From Oceanipulchritudo coccoides (GTDB taxonomy: Bacteria; Verrucomicrobiota; Verrucomicrobiia; Opitutales; Oceanipulchritudinaceae), in the NCBI RefSeq assembly GCF_010500615.1, contig NZ_JAAGNX010000002.1, positions 548,990 to 612,989 of the forward strand: a stretch of 64,000 nt of DNA, read 5' to 3'. Numbering within the stretch: the first letter of the stretch is position 1; each line of letters starts with the position of its first letter. This document shows, piece after piece, positions 10,932 to 19,276 of the stretch. Both the position numbers and the translations under genes were made by a program. Under the pieces are notes generated by a model. The model made no database searches, had not been told where the DNA came from, and saw nothing but the letters and a program-made list of their open reading frames with translations.

Positions 10932-11039
10932 GAGTGAGGACTATGCCCAGCTTGAAACGGAATGCAAGTAGAGGCTACAACTGGATAATTTTAAATTTAG
11001 GTTTGAAACCCAAGATACTTTGGAGGATATGTAAAGGAG

Positions 11040-11453
11040 ATGAAATTAAGCCTCAAGGTCGAATATGCCTGCCAAGTCCTGGCACAGCTCGGGTATACTG
11101 TTAATACTCCCGAGCTCCCGCATATTGAGGACCTGGCAAAAGCTGAGGGAATCCCATCGAATTACCTGGTTCAGATTCTGAACGAGTTAAGGACGGCTGG
11201 CCTGATCAACTCCCGGCGTGGCAAGCAGGGGGGGTACGCCCTTGCGCGACCTCCTGCGGAGATCACGCTTCATGACATCATGCAGGCGGTGGAGGGTAAT
11301 ATTCTTGCCCACAGTCAACCGGGAACAGGTCAATCTTCCCCACGGATGTCAGCAGTCTGGAGCGAAGTGGCGGAAAAATTCGAATTGATCCTGAAAAGCT
11401 ACACCGTGGAGCAGGTCATGTCCCGTGGCTCCGAGGAAATGTGGTATATTTGA
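11040..11453 (+). CDS. Rrf2-family transcriptional regulator without iron-sulfur cysteines
   Basis: A 137-residue protein with the Rrf2 winged helix: LKVEYACQVLAQLGY, the recognition region IPSNYLVQILNELRTAGLI and the wing SRRGKQGGYALARPP. IscR and NsrR types carry three cysteines after about residue 90 to hold an Fe-S cluster. Here that segment (HSQPGTGQSSPRMSAVWSE) has none, so the protein is not an Fe-S sensor of that kind; CymR is a known cysteine-free relative. AAGGAG directly abuts the ATG, and a start-stop pair ATGTAA sits at 11029-11034, an unusual leader. A weak promoter (TTAAAT, 17 bp, GATACT at 10991-11019) is possible. Confidence 0.88.
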   Translation: MKLSLKVEYACQVLAQLGYTVNTPELPHIEDLAKAEGIPSNYLVQILNELRTAGLINSRRGKQGGYALARPPAEITLHDIMQAVEGNILAHSQPGTGQSSPRMSAVWSEVAEKFELILKSYTVEQVMSRGSEEMWYI

Positions 11454-11470
11454 CGCTGGCGACTGAGCCG

Positions 11471-13543
11471 TCAGCTTCCGGGAACATCCAAGGGCTGAAT
11501 TGCAGTCAAAAGGAATGCCTGTTCGGCGGCTATCTCTTTCCAGTATTCATAGCGCCCTGAGGCACCACTGTGGCCCGTGTCCAGATTTGTTTTCAGCAGG
11601 ATCGGGTTTTTACCCTTCTGGTTTTTCCGCAGTTTGGCGACCCATTTGGCAGCCTCCCAATAGGGAACGCGTGGATCATTAAAACCGGCAGTGGCCAGCA
11701 GGGCGGGGTATTCGGTCTCGCGAATATTATCGTAGGGAGAGTAGGCGAGGAGCCGCCTGAAGACTTCTGGTTCCTGAGGATTTCCCCACTCCTCGTATTC
11801 GATGGTCGTCAGGGGCAGGCTTGGATCCAACATGGTGGTGACCACATCAACAAAAGGTACTGTGGCCACGGCCGCCTTGAATAGTTCTGGCCGCATATTT
11901 ATCGCGGCACCGACCAGGAGGCCCCCGGCGCTTCCTCCTTCGATGAGGATTTTCCCAGCCTTGGAATAGCCCTTTTCAATCAGGCAATCGGCGCAGGCAA
12001 TGAAATCACGAAAGGAATTCTCCTTTTTTTCCAGTTTTCCATCCTGATACCAGCTTTCGCCAAGGAGGCCGCCGCCGCGAACATGTGCGATGGCGACCAC
12101 GAACCCACGCTCAAGCCATGTCAGCCAGGATGTACGAAACCCACATTCGACCGTCTCCCCGTAAGCCCCGTAGGCATGGATGTAAAGAGGGTGGGATCCA
12201 TCCATCCCGAGCGCCTTTAAGTGGACCACCGTGACGGGAATCCTGACCCCATCTTCACCCGTGGCGTTAATCCGGTATGTGGTATACCGTTCCGGATCAT
12301 GTCCGGAGGGAACCTTGGCCTCACGCAGGAGCTTGCTCTGGCGTGTTTTCAAGTTGTAACGAAATGTTGAGGACGGACGGATCGGAGAGCTGACGGTGAA
12401 ATTGAAGAAGTTGGTGTCGTATTCAGCGTTGATTGACTCCTGCAGGTCGTAGACCGGGTCCGGCATTTCGATAAAGTGTTCGGGCTCCCCCCGGAGTGAC
12501 TTAACGCGAATCCGGTCGAGTCCCCCCGTCTGTTCGAAGAGGAGGAGGAAATCCTTGAGGACAAGAAGATCATTGAGCCGGACCTTGTCGCTCGGGGGAA
12601 CCATCACCTCGGCAGTTTGGAGACCCGTTTCATTTACTGGAAGGCGGAGGAGCTTGAAATCAGGTGCATCCTCATTTGTACGAATCAACCAGTGTCCTTC
12701 GTGATGATCGACTGAATATTGTATGGAAGGACGCCTGGGAAAGAGAATCTGGAATTTGCCCTTGGCGATGTGTGCCTCCATGAAGTGGATTTCCGAGGTC
12801 TCCTTGCTTTCACTGACGGCAAACAGGAACTGGCTGTCCTGGCTCTTGTAGATGCTGGCATAGTAGAGCGGGTCAGCTTCGGTGTATACCAATTCCGCAT
12901 CTCCAGGGTTGGTTCCTACGCGATGGCGGTAGATGCGATCCGGCCGGCGGGTCTCGTCTTCCATGACAAAATAAAAATTCTTCCCGGAGGCATCCCATTC
13001 GCCTTCGGCGCACGTATTCTCAATCCGGCCGGGGAGATCTTCGCCTGTGGCAAGGTTTCTGAAGCGCAGGATGTAGCTTTCCTCTCCGGCAGTATCAATC
13101 GAGTAGGCGAGAATATTCCCATCCGGGCTTATATCGAGAAGGCCCAGATCGAAATACGCCTCTCCCCGGGACTCTTCATTGGCATCAAAGTAGAGTTCCC
13201 AATCGCCCTTAATCAATCTTTGCTTCCTGTAATATGCCCGGTATTCCTGACCCTTCCTGATTCGCGACTGGTAAAAGTAGTCCCCTTTTGGATACACGGC
13301 TGAACAGTTGGACTGCTCAATCCTCCCGATCAAGTCCTGGTAAATTTCATCCCGCAAATTCCCGGTACGGGCAAACCAGTTTTCCGTATGGGTGTTCTCG
13401 GCTTTGAGGTGGGCAAGGACATTCGGGTTTTCGCGCTCGCGCAACCAATGCCACGGGTCTACCCGGGTGACGCCGTGATGCTGGTGCTTGACCGGTAGCT
13501 CCGGTGCAACCGATCTGATGGAATGTGGTAGGTGTTCGTTCAA
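11471..13543 (-). CDS. Oligopeptidase B-like serine peptidase (prolyl oligopeptidase family S9A)
   Basis: About 690 residues: an N-terminal beta-propeller (GVTRVDPWHWLRERENP onwards) and a C-terminal alpha/beta-hydrolase. The catalytic serine is in EGGSAGGLLVGAA, the aspartate in GFNDPRVPYWEAAKW and the histidine in LDTGHSGASGRYEYW. EEWGNP and AYSPYDNI match the oligopeptidase B branch, which cuts after basic residues in short peptides; no signal peptide is seen, so it is probably cytoplasmic. I chose the TTG at 13543, which lies one base after the metY stop codon; another TTG at 13579 would overlap metY. It is likely co-transcribed with metY. Confidence 0.92.
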   Translation of the reverse strand: MNEHLPHSIRSVAPELPVKHQHHGVTRVDPWHWLRERENPNVLAHLKAENTHTENWFARTGNLRDEIYQDLIGRIEQSNCSAVYPKGDYFYQSRIRKGQEYRAYYRKQRLIKGDWELYFDANEESRGEAYFDLGLLDISPDGNILAYSIDTAGEESYILRFRNLATGEDLPGRIENTCAEGEWDASGKNFYFVMEDETRRPDRIYRHRVGTNPGDAELVYTEADPLYYASIYKSQDSQFLFAVSESKETSEIHFMEAHIAKGKFQILFPRRPSIQYSVDHHEGHWLIRTNEDAPDFKLLRLPVNETGLQTAEVMVPPSDKVRLNDLLVLKDFLLLFEQTGGLDRIRVKSLRGEPEHFIEMPDPVYDLQESINAEYDTNFFNFTVSSPIRPSSTFRYNLKTRQSKLLREAKVPSGHDPERYTTYRINATGEDGVRIPVTVVHLKALGMDGSHPLYIHAYGAYGETVECGFRTSWLTWLERGFVVAIAHVRGGGLLGESWYQDGKLEKKENSFRDFIACADCLIEKGYSKAGKILIEGGSAGGLLVGAAINMRPELFKAAVATVPFVDVVTTMLDPSLPLTTIEYEEWGNPQEPEVFRRLLAYSPYDNIRETEYPALLATAGFNDPRVPYWEAAKWVAKLRKNQKGKNPILLKTNLDTGHSGASGRYEYWKEIAAEQAFLLTAIQPLDVPGS

Positions 13544-13544
13544 A

Positions 13545-14849
13545 TCAAACCACCGAAAGCGCACTATCCAGGTCTGCAATCAGGTCGATCTTGTCCTCGA
13601 TGCCGATACTGAGGCGGATAAAATCAGGAGTGACCCCGCTCGATGCCTGCTCCTCCGCGCTCAATTGTCCGTGTGTCGTGCTGGCTGGATGAATGGCCAG
13701 ACTTTTCGCGTCGCCGATATTTGCGAGGTGACTGAAAAGATTGAGCCCTTCAATGACCTTACGCCCATTTTCGAGGCCACCTTTGACTCCGAATCCAACG
13801 AGTGCCCCAAAACCTCCATGATAATACTTTTTTGCCATGGCATGGTGAGGACTGTCGGGGAGGCCCGGGTAATTGACCCAGGAAACTTTGTCGTGGGCGG
13901 CCAGGAATTCCGCGACGGCCAACGCGTTGGAACAGTGCCGCTCCATGCGCAAATGGAGGGTTTCAAGGCCTTGCAGATGGAGAAATGAATTGAATGGGGC
14001 GGCACAGTTGCCTGTATCGCGAAGCAGTTGCAGCCGCATTTTCATGGCGAAGGCGATATTGGCCCCGCCAGCAGGCTCAAAGGCCTTGAAAGCATCCCAG
14101 TGAACAAGTCCATGGTAGCTGTCATCAGGCTCGGTGAATCCCGGGAAGCGTCCGCTTCCCCAGTCAAAATTCCCACCATCCACAACAATACCTCCAATAC
14201 TGGTGCCATGGCCTCCGATAAATTTTGTCAGGCTGTGAACCACCACGTTGGCCCCAAAATCAAAAGGCCTGCAGACGGCCGGAGAGAGGGCAGTATTGTC
14301 CAGAATCACTGGAATCCCTTCGGCCTGTCCAATGGCCGCTACTTCCTCGATCGGAAACGGATTCAGGCGCGGATTTCCCTGGGTTTCGCCGTAGAGGGCC
14401 TTTGTGTTCGGGCGGATCGCCGCCTTGAAAGCCTCCGGGTTTTCCCCATCCACAAAACTGACCTCAATGCCGAGTTTTGGTAGGGTGTAATGAAACAAGT
14501 TGTAGGTGCCCCCATAGAGCTGGGCGACCGAAACAATGTGGTCGCCTGCCCCCGCGACATTCAGGATGGCATTGGTCACGGCCGCGCTGCCGCTGGAATG
14601 GGCGAGGCCGGCGGTCCCTCCCTCAAGGGCGGCAACCCGCTTCTCCAGCACATCCGTGGTCGGATTCATGATCCGGGTGTAGATGTTGCCGAGCTCCTTC
14701 AAGGCGAAGAGGTTGGCGGCGTGCTCAGTGTCACGGAAAGTGTAGCTGGTGGTCTGATAAATGGGGACGGCGCGGCTTCCGGTGGCAGGATCCGGTGTTT
14801 GTCCGGCGTGAACGGCAAGGGTGCCCATCTGGTAGTTTTGCTGACTCAT
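13545..14849 (-). CDS. metY: O-acetylhomoserine sulfhydrylase (MetY family)
   Basis: A PLP enzyme that makes homocysteine from O-acetylhomoserine and sulfide. The 434 residues include SYTFRDTEHAANLFALKELG, YTRIMNPTTDVLEKRVAALE, the Cys/Met-metabolism signature around DNTALSPAVCRPFDFGANVV, and the PLP lysine at residue 209 in HSLTKFIGGHGTSIGG. The insert GRFPGFTEPDDSYHGL is typical of MetY and separates it from cystathionine gamma-synthases. Upstream lie a hairpin terminator and a dyad (separate entries) that may control it. The peptidase gene follows directly. Confidence 0.95.
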   Translation of the reverse strand: MSQQNYQMGTLAVHAGQTPDPATGSRAVPIYQTTSYTFRDTEHAANLFALKELGNIYTRIMNPTTDVLEKRVAALEGGTAGLAHSSGSAAVTNAILNVAGAGDHIVSVAQLYGGTYNLFHYTLPKLGIEVSFVDGENPEAFKAAIRPNTKALYGETQGNPRLNPFPIEEVAAIGQAEGIPVILDNTALSPAVCRPFDFGANVVVHSLTKFIGGHGTSIGGIVVDGGNFDWGSGRFPGFTEPDDSYHGLVHWDAFKAFEPAGGANIAFAMKMRLQLLRDTGNCAAPFNSFLHLQGLETLHLRMERHCSNALAVAEFLAAHDKVSWVNYPGLPDSPHHAMAKKYYHGGFGALVGFGVKGGLENGRKVIEGLNLFSHLANIGDAKSLAIHPASTTHGQLSAEEQASSGVTPDFIRLSIGIEDKIDLIADLDSALSVV

Positions 14850-14910
14850 AATGTTACTTCTTTGGTTTTACTGGAGTCTTGGTTTTGAAGGAAATCCAAC
14901 CTGCGTAAAT

Positions 14911-14938
14911 AAAAAACCGCGGTCCTTTCAGACCGCGG
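14911..14938 (-). terminator. Rho-independent terminator (or attenuator) between ribB and metY
   Basis: Reading the minus strand there is a perfect 8-bp stem, CCGCGGTC with GACCGCGG, around a 6-base loop, followed by six T. It lies 138 bp after the ribB stop codon and 62 bp before the metY start. It could simply end the ribB transcript. Because the best promoter-like bases for metY lie upstream of it, it could also be an attenuator in the metY leader. Confidence 0.75.
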
Positions 14939-14947
14939 CTTTCAGCT

Positions 14948-14984
14948 CTTATACTAATACCCCAAAAATGTGTGACTAAGTCAG
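14948..14984 (-). promoter_or_regulatory. Possible metY promoter with overlapping dyad operator
   Basis: On the minus strand CTGACT (14979-14984), TATTAG (14954-14959) and TATAAG (14948-14953) form a weak -35/-10 pair with 19 bp or longer spacing. The -35 box lies within a perfect dyad, TGACT-T-AGTCA, at 14973-14983, shaped like a repressor or activator site. A 6-codon open frame (ATG at 15001, ending in a cysteine codon and a stop) with AGGGGA 6 bases before it overlaps the dyad. All of this is suggestive only. Confidence 0.25.
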
Positions 14985-15075
14985 CACGATGTGAAGTACA
15001 TCCGAATTCCCCTGACCCGGTCAACGGTCTCCGGTAAAAGGCTGGAAAAAGTGTGTTGAACGGTCGAAAACGGGG

Positions 15076-16194
15076 TCAAACGGTTTCTCCGTCCAGAGGC
15101 TCGAAGGAATCGATATGCAGCCCGTACCCGTCCAGGGCGACATGTTTTCTCTGGGAGGAGGAAAGAAGCCGGATTTCCCGCAACCCCAGTGTATAAAGGA
15201 TCTGGGCTCCAAGTCCGTATCCCCGGAAGTCCATGCTAACCGGCTCAAGGGCGCAGGAATCGGGATCTCCACCGCTGCCTTGGGGAATGTTCAAGCCCGC
15301 GCAGGAATGGGTCATATAGACGAAGGCTCCTCTGCCAGCCTTGGCAATCTGTCGCAAGGCGAGGTCGACTGCGCGTTCAGATCCTTCCAAATTACCCGAA
15401 AAGACATCGCTGAGGATATTTTCAGATTGAACACGCACGAGGGTGGGTCCCTCGCCCAGTTCGCCCATCGTCAGGGCAAAATGAATGCGATGATCGGTCA
15501 GCGAACGGAAGAGATGAAGGGTCCAGTCTCCGTAGGCATTCTGGAATGGCTGGGAAAGAATCCGGTCGATGAGCTTCTCCCGGCTGTGCCGGTATTCGAT
15601 CAGTTGCTTGATGGAGATTAATTTGAGCCCAAAAGTCTTTCGGTATTCGATCAGCTCCTTCAGGCGGGCCATTGTCCCGTCCTCATTCAGGATTTCGCAG
15701 AGAACGCCTGCGGGCGGCAAGCCGGCGAGGACGGCGAGGTCTACCGCGGCTTCGGTATGTCCAGCCCTCTGGAGAACACCTCCGGGGCGGGCGCGCAAGG
15801 GAAAGACGTGTCCGGGTTGCACCAGCTGATCTGCGGTGGAGTCCGGGTTGGCGATGATTTGAATGGCCTCACAGCGGTCCGCCGCGCTGATGCCGGTGGT
15901 CACTCCTTCGGCAGCATCCACAGACACGGTGAAATCCGTGCGATGGCTTTCCCGGTTGTTGGCGACCATGGGGTTGAGCCCGAGGCGCTTCAGCTGGTGC
16001 TCAATCGTCGGGACACAAATCAGGCCCCGGCCGTGCCGGATCATCATGTTGACCGTTTCCGGGGTTGCCTTGGCGGCAGCCATAATGAGGTCACCCTCGT
16101 TTTCCCGGTCTTCGTCATCAACAACGATGACCAATTTTCCTGCAGCAATATCGTCAATGGCTGCTTCTACTGAATCAAATGTGTCTTCGGGCAT
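15076..16194 (-). CDS. ribB: 3,4-dihydroxy-2-butanone-4-phosphate synthase with degenerate GTP cyclohydrolase II domain
   Basis: The N-terminal half (residues 1-205) is an intact RibB: DDEDRENEGDL, HGRGLICVP and HTEAAVDLAVLAG supply the metal and substrate residues for making the four-carbon riboflavin precursor from ribulose 5-phosphate. The C-terminal half aligns with RibA, but the zinc site that normally reads HSECLTGDVFGSLRCDCG is VQSENILSDVFSGNLEGS, with all three cysteines gone; only the late segment DFRGYGLGAQIL is well kept. It therefore resembles RibBA in layout but should not act as cyclohydrolase II. Another gene must supply RibA. The ATG lies 120 bp from the divergent DinB-like gene. 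Confidence 0.93.
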   Translation of the reverse strand: MPEDTFDSVEAAIDDIAAGKLVIVVDDEDRENEGDLIMAAAKATPETVNMMIRHGRGLICVPTIEHQLKRLGLNPMVANNRESHRTDFTVSVDAAEGVTTGISAADRCEAIQIIANPDSTADQLVQPGHVFPLRARPGGVLQRAGHTEAAVDLAVLAGLPPAGVLCEILNEDGTMARLKELIEYRKTFGLKLISIKQLIEYRHSREKLIDRILSQPFQNAYGDWTLHLFRSLTDHRIHFALTMGELGEGPTLVRVQSENILSDVFSGNLEGSERAVDLALRQIAKAGRGAFVYMTHSCAGLNIPQGSGGDPDSCALEPVSMDFRGYGLGAQILYTLGLREIRLLSSSQRKHVALDGYGLHIDSFEPLDGETV

Positions 16195-16314
16195 GATTTA
16201 AAAAAAGACACTAATGGGGGCCTCCGCGAAAATGGCAAGGCCAGTGGTCGGGTTGGCCCCATCGAGGATTGATTTTACGGGAATGAATACTGTAGATTGG
16301 TCTCTTACCCCAGA

Positions 16315-16824
16315 ATGAACAGCCTCGTATCTGCCAATTTATCCTGCCTGCAACAAGGTCTTGTCTTTCTCGAGTCTCTGCCGGAAACACTCTACGCGCG
16401 CCCTTGCGAGGACTTGTTTGGCAGCTCGATCGGAAGTCACATGCGGCACAATCTGGACCACTATGCCGCCTTTGTTGCTGGGCTGGGCAGCAGCATGATC
16501 GATTATGACAATCGCGAACGCGAGGAATTGCTGGAGACGGATCCTTCCACGGCGATTTCCCTCATGAACCGGTTGATGGTGATTCTCGAACAGTTGGGAG
16601 AAACGGATCTCGATCGACCGATGCAGATTTGCATGGACGACGGCCGCGATTCAACACGGAGCGCCACCTCGCTGCGCAGGGAGCTACAATTTCTCCTGAG
16701 CCACTCAATCCACCACTATGCCCTCATGGTTGCCATAGCGAGAGGCTTTGGGATCCGCCGTTTTCCCGAGAATTTCGGGATTGCTCCTTCAACAATCCAC
16801 TATCACGCCGACAAGGGAGCCTGA
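16315..16824 (+). CDS. DinB-like four-helix metalloenzyme family protein
   Basis: A 169-residue helical protein. Histidines in GSHMRHNLDHYAAF (about residue 43) and in LLSHSIHHYALM (about residue 130) sit where DinB/YfiT-type proteins bind a divalent metal. Members are thiol-dependent transferases or of unknown function; no substrate can be read here. The start is the ATG at 16315; a TTG at 16297 in frame would add six residues. It is the first gene of a closely packed forward run and ends 6 bp before the NRDE gene. Confidence 0.7.
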   Translation: MNSLVSANLSCLQQGLVFLESLPETLYARPCEDLFGSSIGSHMRHNLDHYAAFVAGLGSSMIDYDNREREELLETDPSTAISLMNRLMVILEQLGETDLDRPMQICMDDGRDSTRSATSLRRELQFLLSHSIHHYALMVAIARGFGIRRFPENFGIAPSTIHYHADKGA

Positions 16825-16830
16825 TTCGTC

Positions 16831-17544
16831 ATGTGCACGATGGCTTGGGGTGAGGATTCGGGGAAGCTGTGGGTTTGTTTCAATCGGGATGAACAGCGAA
16901 GCCGGCCTGAAGCAGAAGCGTTCGCCCTGCATGAGGGACCTAATGGCCCGGTTGCCTATGCCAGGGATCCCCAAGGTGGAGGAACCTGGTTTGCCGTGTC
17001 TTCGAGGGGATTTGTTGTCGCGCTCCTGAATGCTTACCTGACGGATGAAGATAATGATGCCGGGGGTGTCCAAAGCCGCGGGCTCATCGTCAAGGAGCTG
17101 GTGTTGTGTGACTCATTCACAAAAGCCATCGAAAGGTTTTCAAGACTGGATCTGTCGCCCTATTCCCCGTTTCATTTGTTTCTCATGGGGCCTTCCTCGA
17201 GGTATGGATTCACATGGGATGGAAAACATCTTACCCCGGACAGCAGTCCCGCTACCTTCTGGACAACTTCTTCCCGTGATCCGGATACTGTGATCAATTG
17301 GCGAAAACAGTGGTGGAAAGGGCAGTCCAGACATCCAATGAAAAGTGCTGTAGTGGCAGAAAGGCTACGAATGGGAAATAGAGAAAATCCCGGCTTTGGA
17401 GCGACAATGGACCGCGAGGATGCACGGACGGTGAGCCAGATCCATGTTGAGGTGGAGGAAGATTCGTTCACGGCGCTTTACAGGGGGCGTGAACCGGATG
17501 GGGTCGGGTTTAAAGAACCTATCAGGATTTGTTATCCTGCCTGA
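16831..17544 (+). CDS. NRDE (TANGO2-like) family protein
   Basis: A 237-residue protein beginning MCTMAW with the family signature CFNRDEQRSRP near residue 22 and GGGTWFAVSSRGFVVALLN near residue 50. The family has N-terminal nucleophile hydrolase features, with Cys2 as the candidate nucleophile once the methionine is removed. TANGO2 has been linked to haem and lipid handling in eukaryotes; the bacterial role is uncertain. Neighbours are the DinB-like gene (6 bp gap) and the DedA/ATP-grasp gene (2 bp gap), so a shared transcript is likely. Confidence 0.88.
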   Translation: MCTMAWGEDSGKLWVCFNRDEQRSRPEAEAFALHEGPNGPVAYARDPQGGGTWFAVSSRGFVVALLNAYLTDEDNDAGGVQSRGLIVKELVLCDSFTKAIERFSRLDLSPYSPFHLFLMGPSSRYGFTWDGKHLTPDSSPATFWTTSSRDPDTVINWRKQWWKGQSRHPMKSAVVAERLRMGNRENPGFGATMDREDARTVSQIHVEVEEDSFTALYRGREPDGVGFKEPIRICYPA

Positions 17545-17546
17545 GC

Positions 17547-19238
17547 ATGAATCGTTCCGCAAAATGGTGGCTCGCTATCGCGTTTGTCTTGTTGAGTGGC
17601 GTTGTGGCATATTTCGTCTCGAGCGAAGAGAACGCTTGGACTCTCATCGGCATATTCTTCGGCACTTTTGTTTCCGAGGACCTGGCAAGCATTAGTGCAG
17701 GCTTGCTTTCGGGATCCGGCCAGTTGGATTTTGTCTCTGCCACGGCAGCTGCTTTCCTTGGCATCTTTGTCGGAGACCTCATCATTTTCGGACTTGGATA
17801 CTTTATCGGTCGCCCAATCCTGTGCCATCGCTGGTCGCGTTGGCTGGTTTCCGAGCGTGCCGTGGATCGCGCACAGCGCGCTTTCGAAAAACACGGAATC
17901 TGGATTATCCTCATGACCCGTTTCATTCCCGGAACGCGGACGGCCACCTATTTTTCCGCCGGATCAGTCCATGCGCCGGTACTTCCTTTTGTTTTAGTGT
18001 TTGCCCTCGCAGCACTTCTCTGGACACCCCTGCTGGTGGGAATAAGCGCTGTAATCGGAAAGCAACTGATCGAATTTTACGAAGTGTACGAGGCCTTTGC
18101 CTTACCTGCTATTCTTTTTGCGGGCCTAGCCTTGTATTTTATTTTCCACTACGGAATTCCTCTTTTAACATGGCGTGGCCGGCGGCAATTACGTGGCAAG
18201 TGGATGCGTGCGGTCCGCTGGGAATTCTGGCCTGTCTGGCAAGTCAACTGGGCCGTCCTGCTTCATGTCGTTTATCTTGGCCTGGTCCGATACCGTCGCC
18301 CGATGCTTGTCACAGCAGTAAACCCCTGCATGCCTCACGGTGGAATAATCGGGGAGAGCAAGGGCGCTTTGATGCAGACGATTTCCCCTTCGTGCGAAGG
18401 GCTTCTGGCATGGGAACAAGTTAAACCCGGTACCCCTTCGGAGCGCATTCAGGCTGTGCGTGAAATCATGGCTGAAAAGGGGCTCAAGTATCCGGTTGTC
18501 TTGAAGCCAGACGAAGGTCAGCGCGGTCTTGCGGTGGAAATCATACCCGATGAGCCCGTTGCGCACGAATGGCTGGGGAAAACTCCAGGAACCGCTATCC
18601 TTCAGGAATATGCCGGAGGGAAAGAGTACGGCATTTTCTATGCCCGGTTCCCGAGCAAGCCGGAGGGCCGGATTATATCCATCACCCGCAAGGAGCAGCT
18701 TTCGATTACCGGCAACGGGGAGGACACTGTGGAGGATTTGATCTATCAACACCCACGGGCCATCGCCATGCTGAATCTGTTTCTTGCCCGCTTTGACAAG
18801 CAACTGGACCGGGTCCCCGATTCCGGGGAGGAAATTCCCCTCGGCCAGCTCGGGACTCACGCCCTTGGGTCCCTCTTCCTCGACGGGAAGGACTTATTGA
18901 CACCAGAGCTGAGTCGTTGCGTGGACCGAATCGCGAAGGCCATCCCGGGGTTCTATTTTGGCCGCTTTGATTTCAAGGCGGAGGGAGATGAAGCACTCAA
19001 GGCTGGGCGCGGCCTCAAGGTCCTCGAAGTCAACGGTGCGACCTCTGAGTCAACCCATATCTATGATCCCCAATACGGGCTTTTTCATGCATGGCAGACC
19101 CTCTTTGCCCAGTGGCGGTTAGCGCATGAGATCGCCCTTGAAAATGCTGCTGCTGGTGTTCCTGTCAGCTCCTTCCGCGACTTTGTCCGGGACATCCTTG
19201 CCGGCTTTAGGCGGCAGAGAAAATTAACGGACATCTGA
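17547..19238 (+). CDS. DedA (VTT-domain) membrane protein fused to an ATP-grasp ligase domain
   Basis: A 563-residue two-part protein. Residues about 1-205 form a DedA/VTT membrane domain with [12 protein letters not shown] and [15 protein letters not shown] as the two re-entrant motifs and four to five further hydrophobic segments. A basic linker (about 205-250) leads to a cytosolic ATP-grasp domain: the ATP lysine in [33 protein letters not shown], and the metal-binding pair in [11 protein letters not shown] and [10 protein letters not shown]. DedA proteins are known as polyprenyl-phosphate or phospholipid flippases, and ATP-grasp enzymes join a carboxylate to an amine or similar nucleophile. 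A coupled modification and flipping of a lipid-linked substrate is an inference. The ATG follows the NRDE stop codon by 2 bp. Confidence 0.88.
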   Translation: MNRSAKWWLAIAFVLLSGVVAYFVSSEENAWTLIGIFFGTFVSEDLASISAGLLSGSGQLDFVSATAAAFLGIFVGDLIIFGLGYFIGRPILCHRWSRWLVSERAVDRAQRAFEKHGIWIILMTRFIPGTRTATYFSAGSVHAPVLPFVLVFALAALLWTPLLVGISAVIGKQLIEFYEVYEAFALPAILFAGLALYFIFHYGIPLLTWRGRRQLRGKWMRAVRWEFWPVWQVNWAVLLHVVYLGLVRYRRPMLVTAVNPCMPHGGIIGESKGALMQTISPSCEGLLAWEQVKPGTPSERIQAVREIMAEKGLKYPVVLKPDEGQRGLAVEIIPDEPVAHEWLGKTPGTAILQEYAGGKEYGIFYARFPSKPEGRIISITRKEQLSITGNGEDTVEDLIYQHPRAIAMLNLFLARFDKQLDRVPDSGEEIPLGQLGTHALGSLFLDGKDLLTPELSRCVDRIAKAIPGFYFGRFDFKAEGDEALKAGRGLKVLEVNGATSESTHIYDPQYGLFHAWQTLFAQWRLAHEIALENAAAGVPVSSFRDFVRDILAGFRRQRKLTDI

Positions 19239-19276
19239 CCCTTGCCCGAATCCTTTTTCTTCCTTTACTGGGATGG

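Noticed and set aside
14943-15075. SAM or SAH riboswitch before metY
   Set aside because: I compared the leader with the core sequences of the SAM-I, SAM-II and SAH classes as I know them and saw no match.
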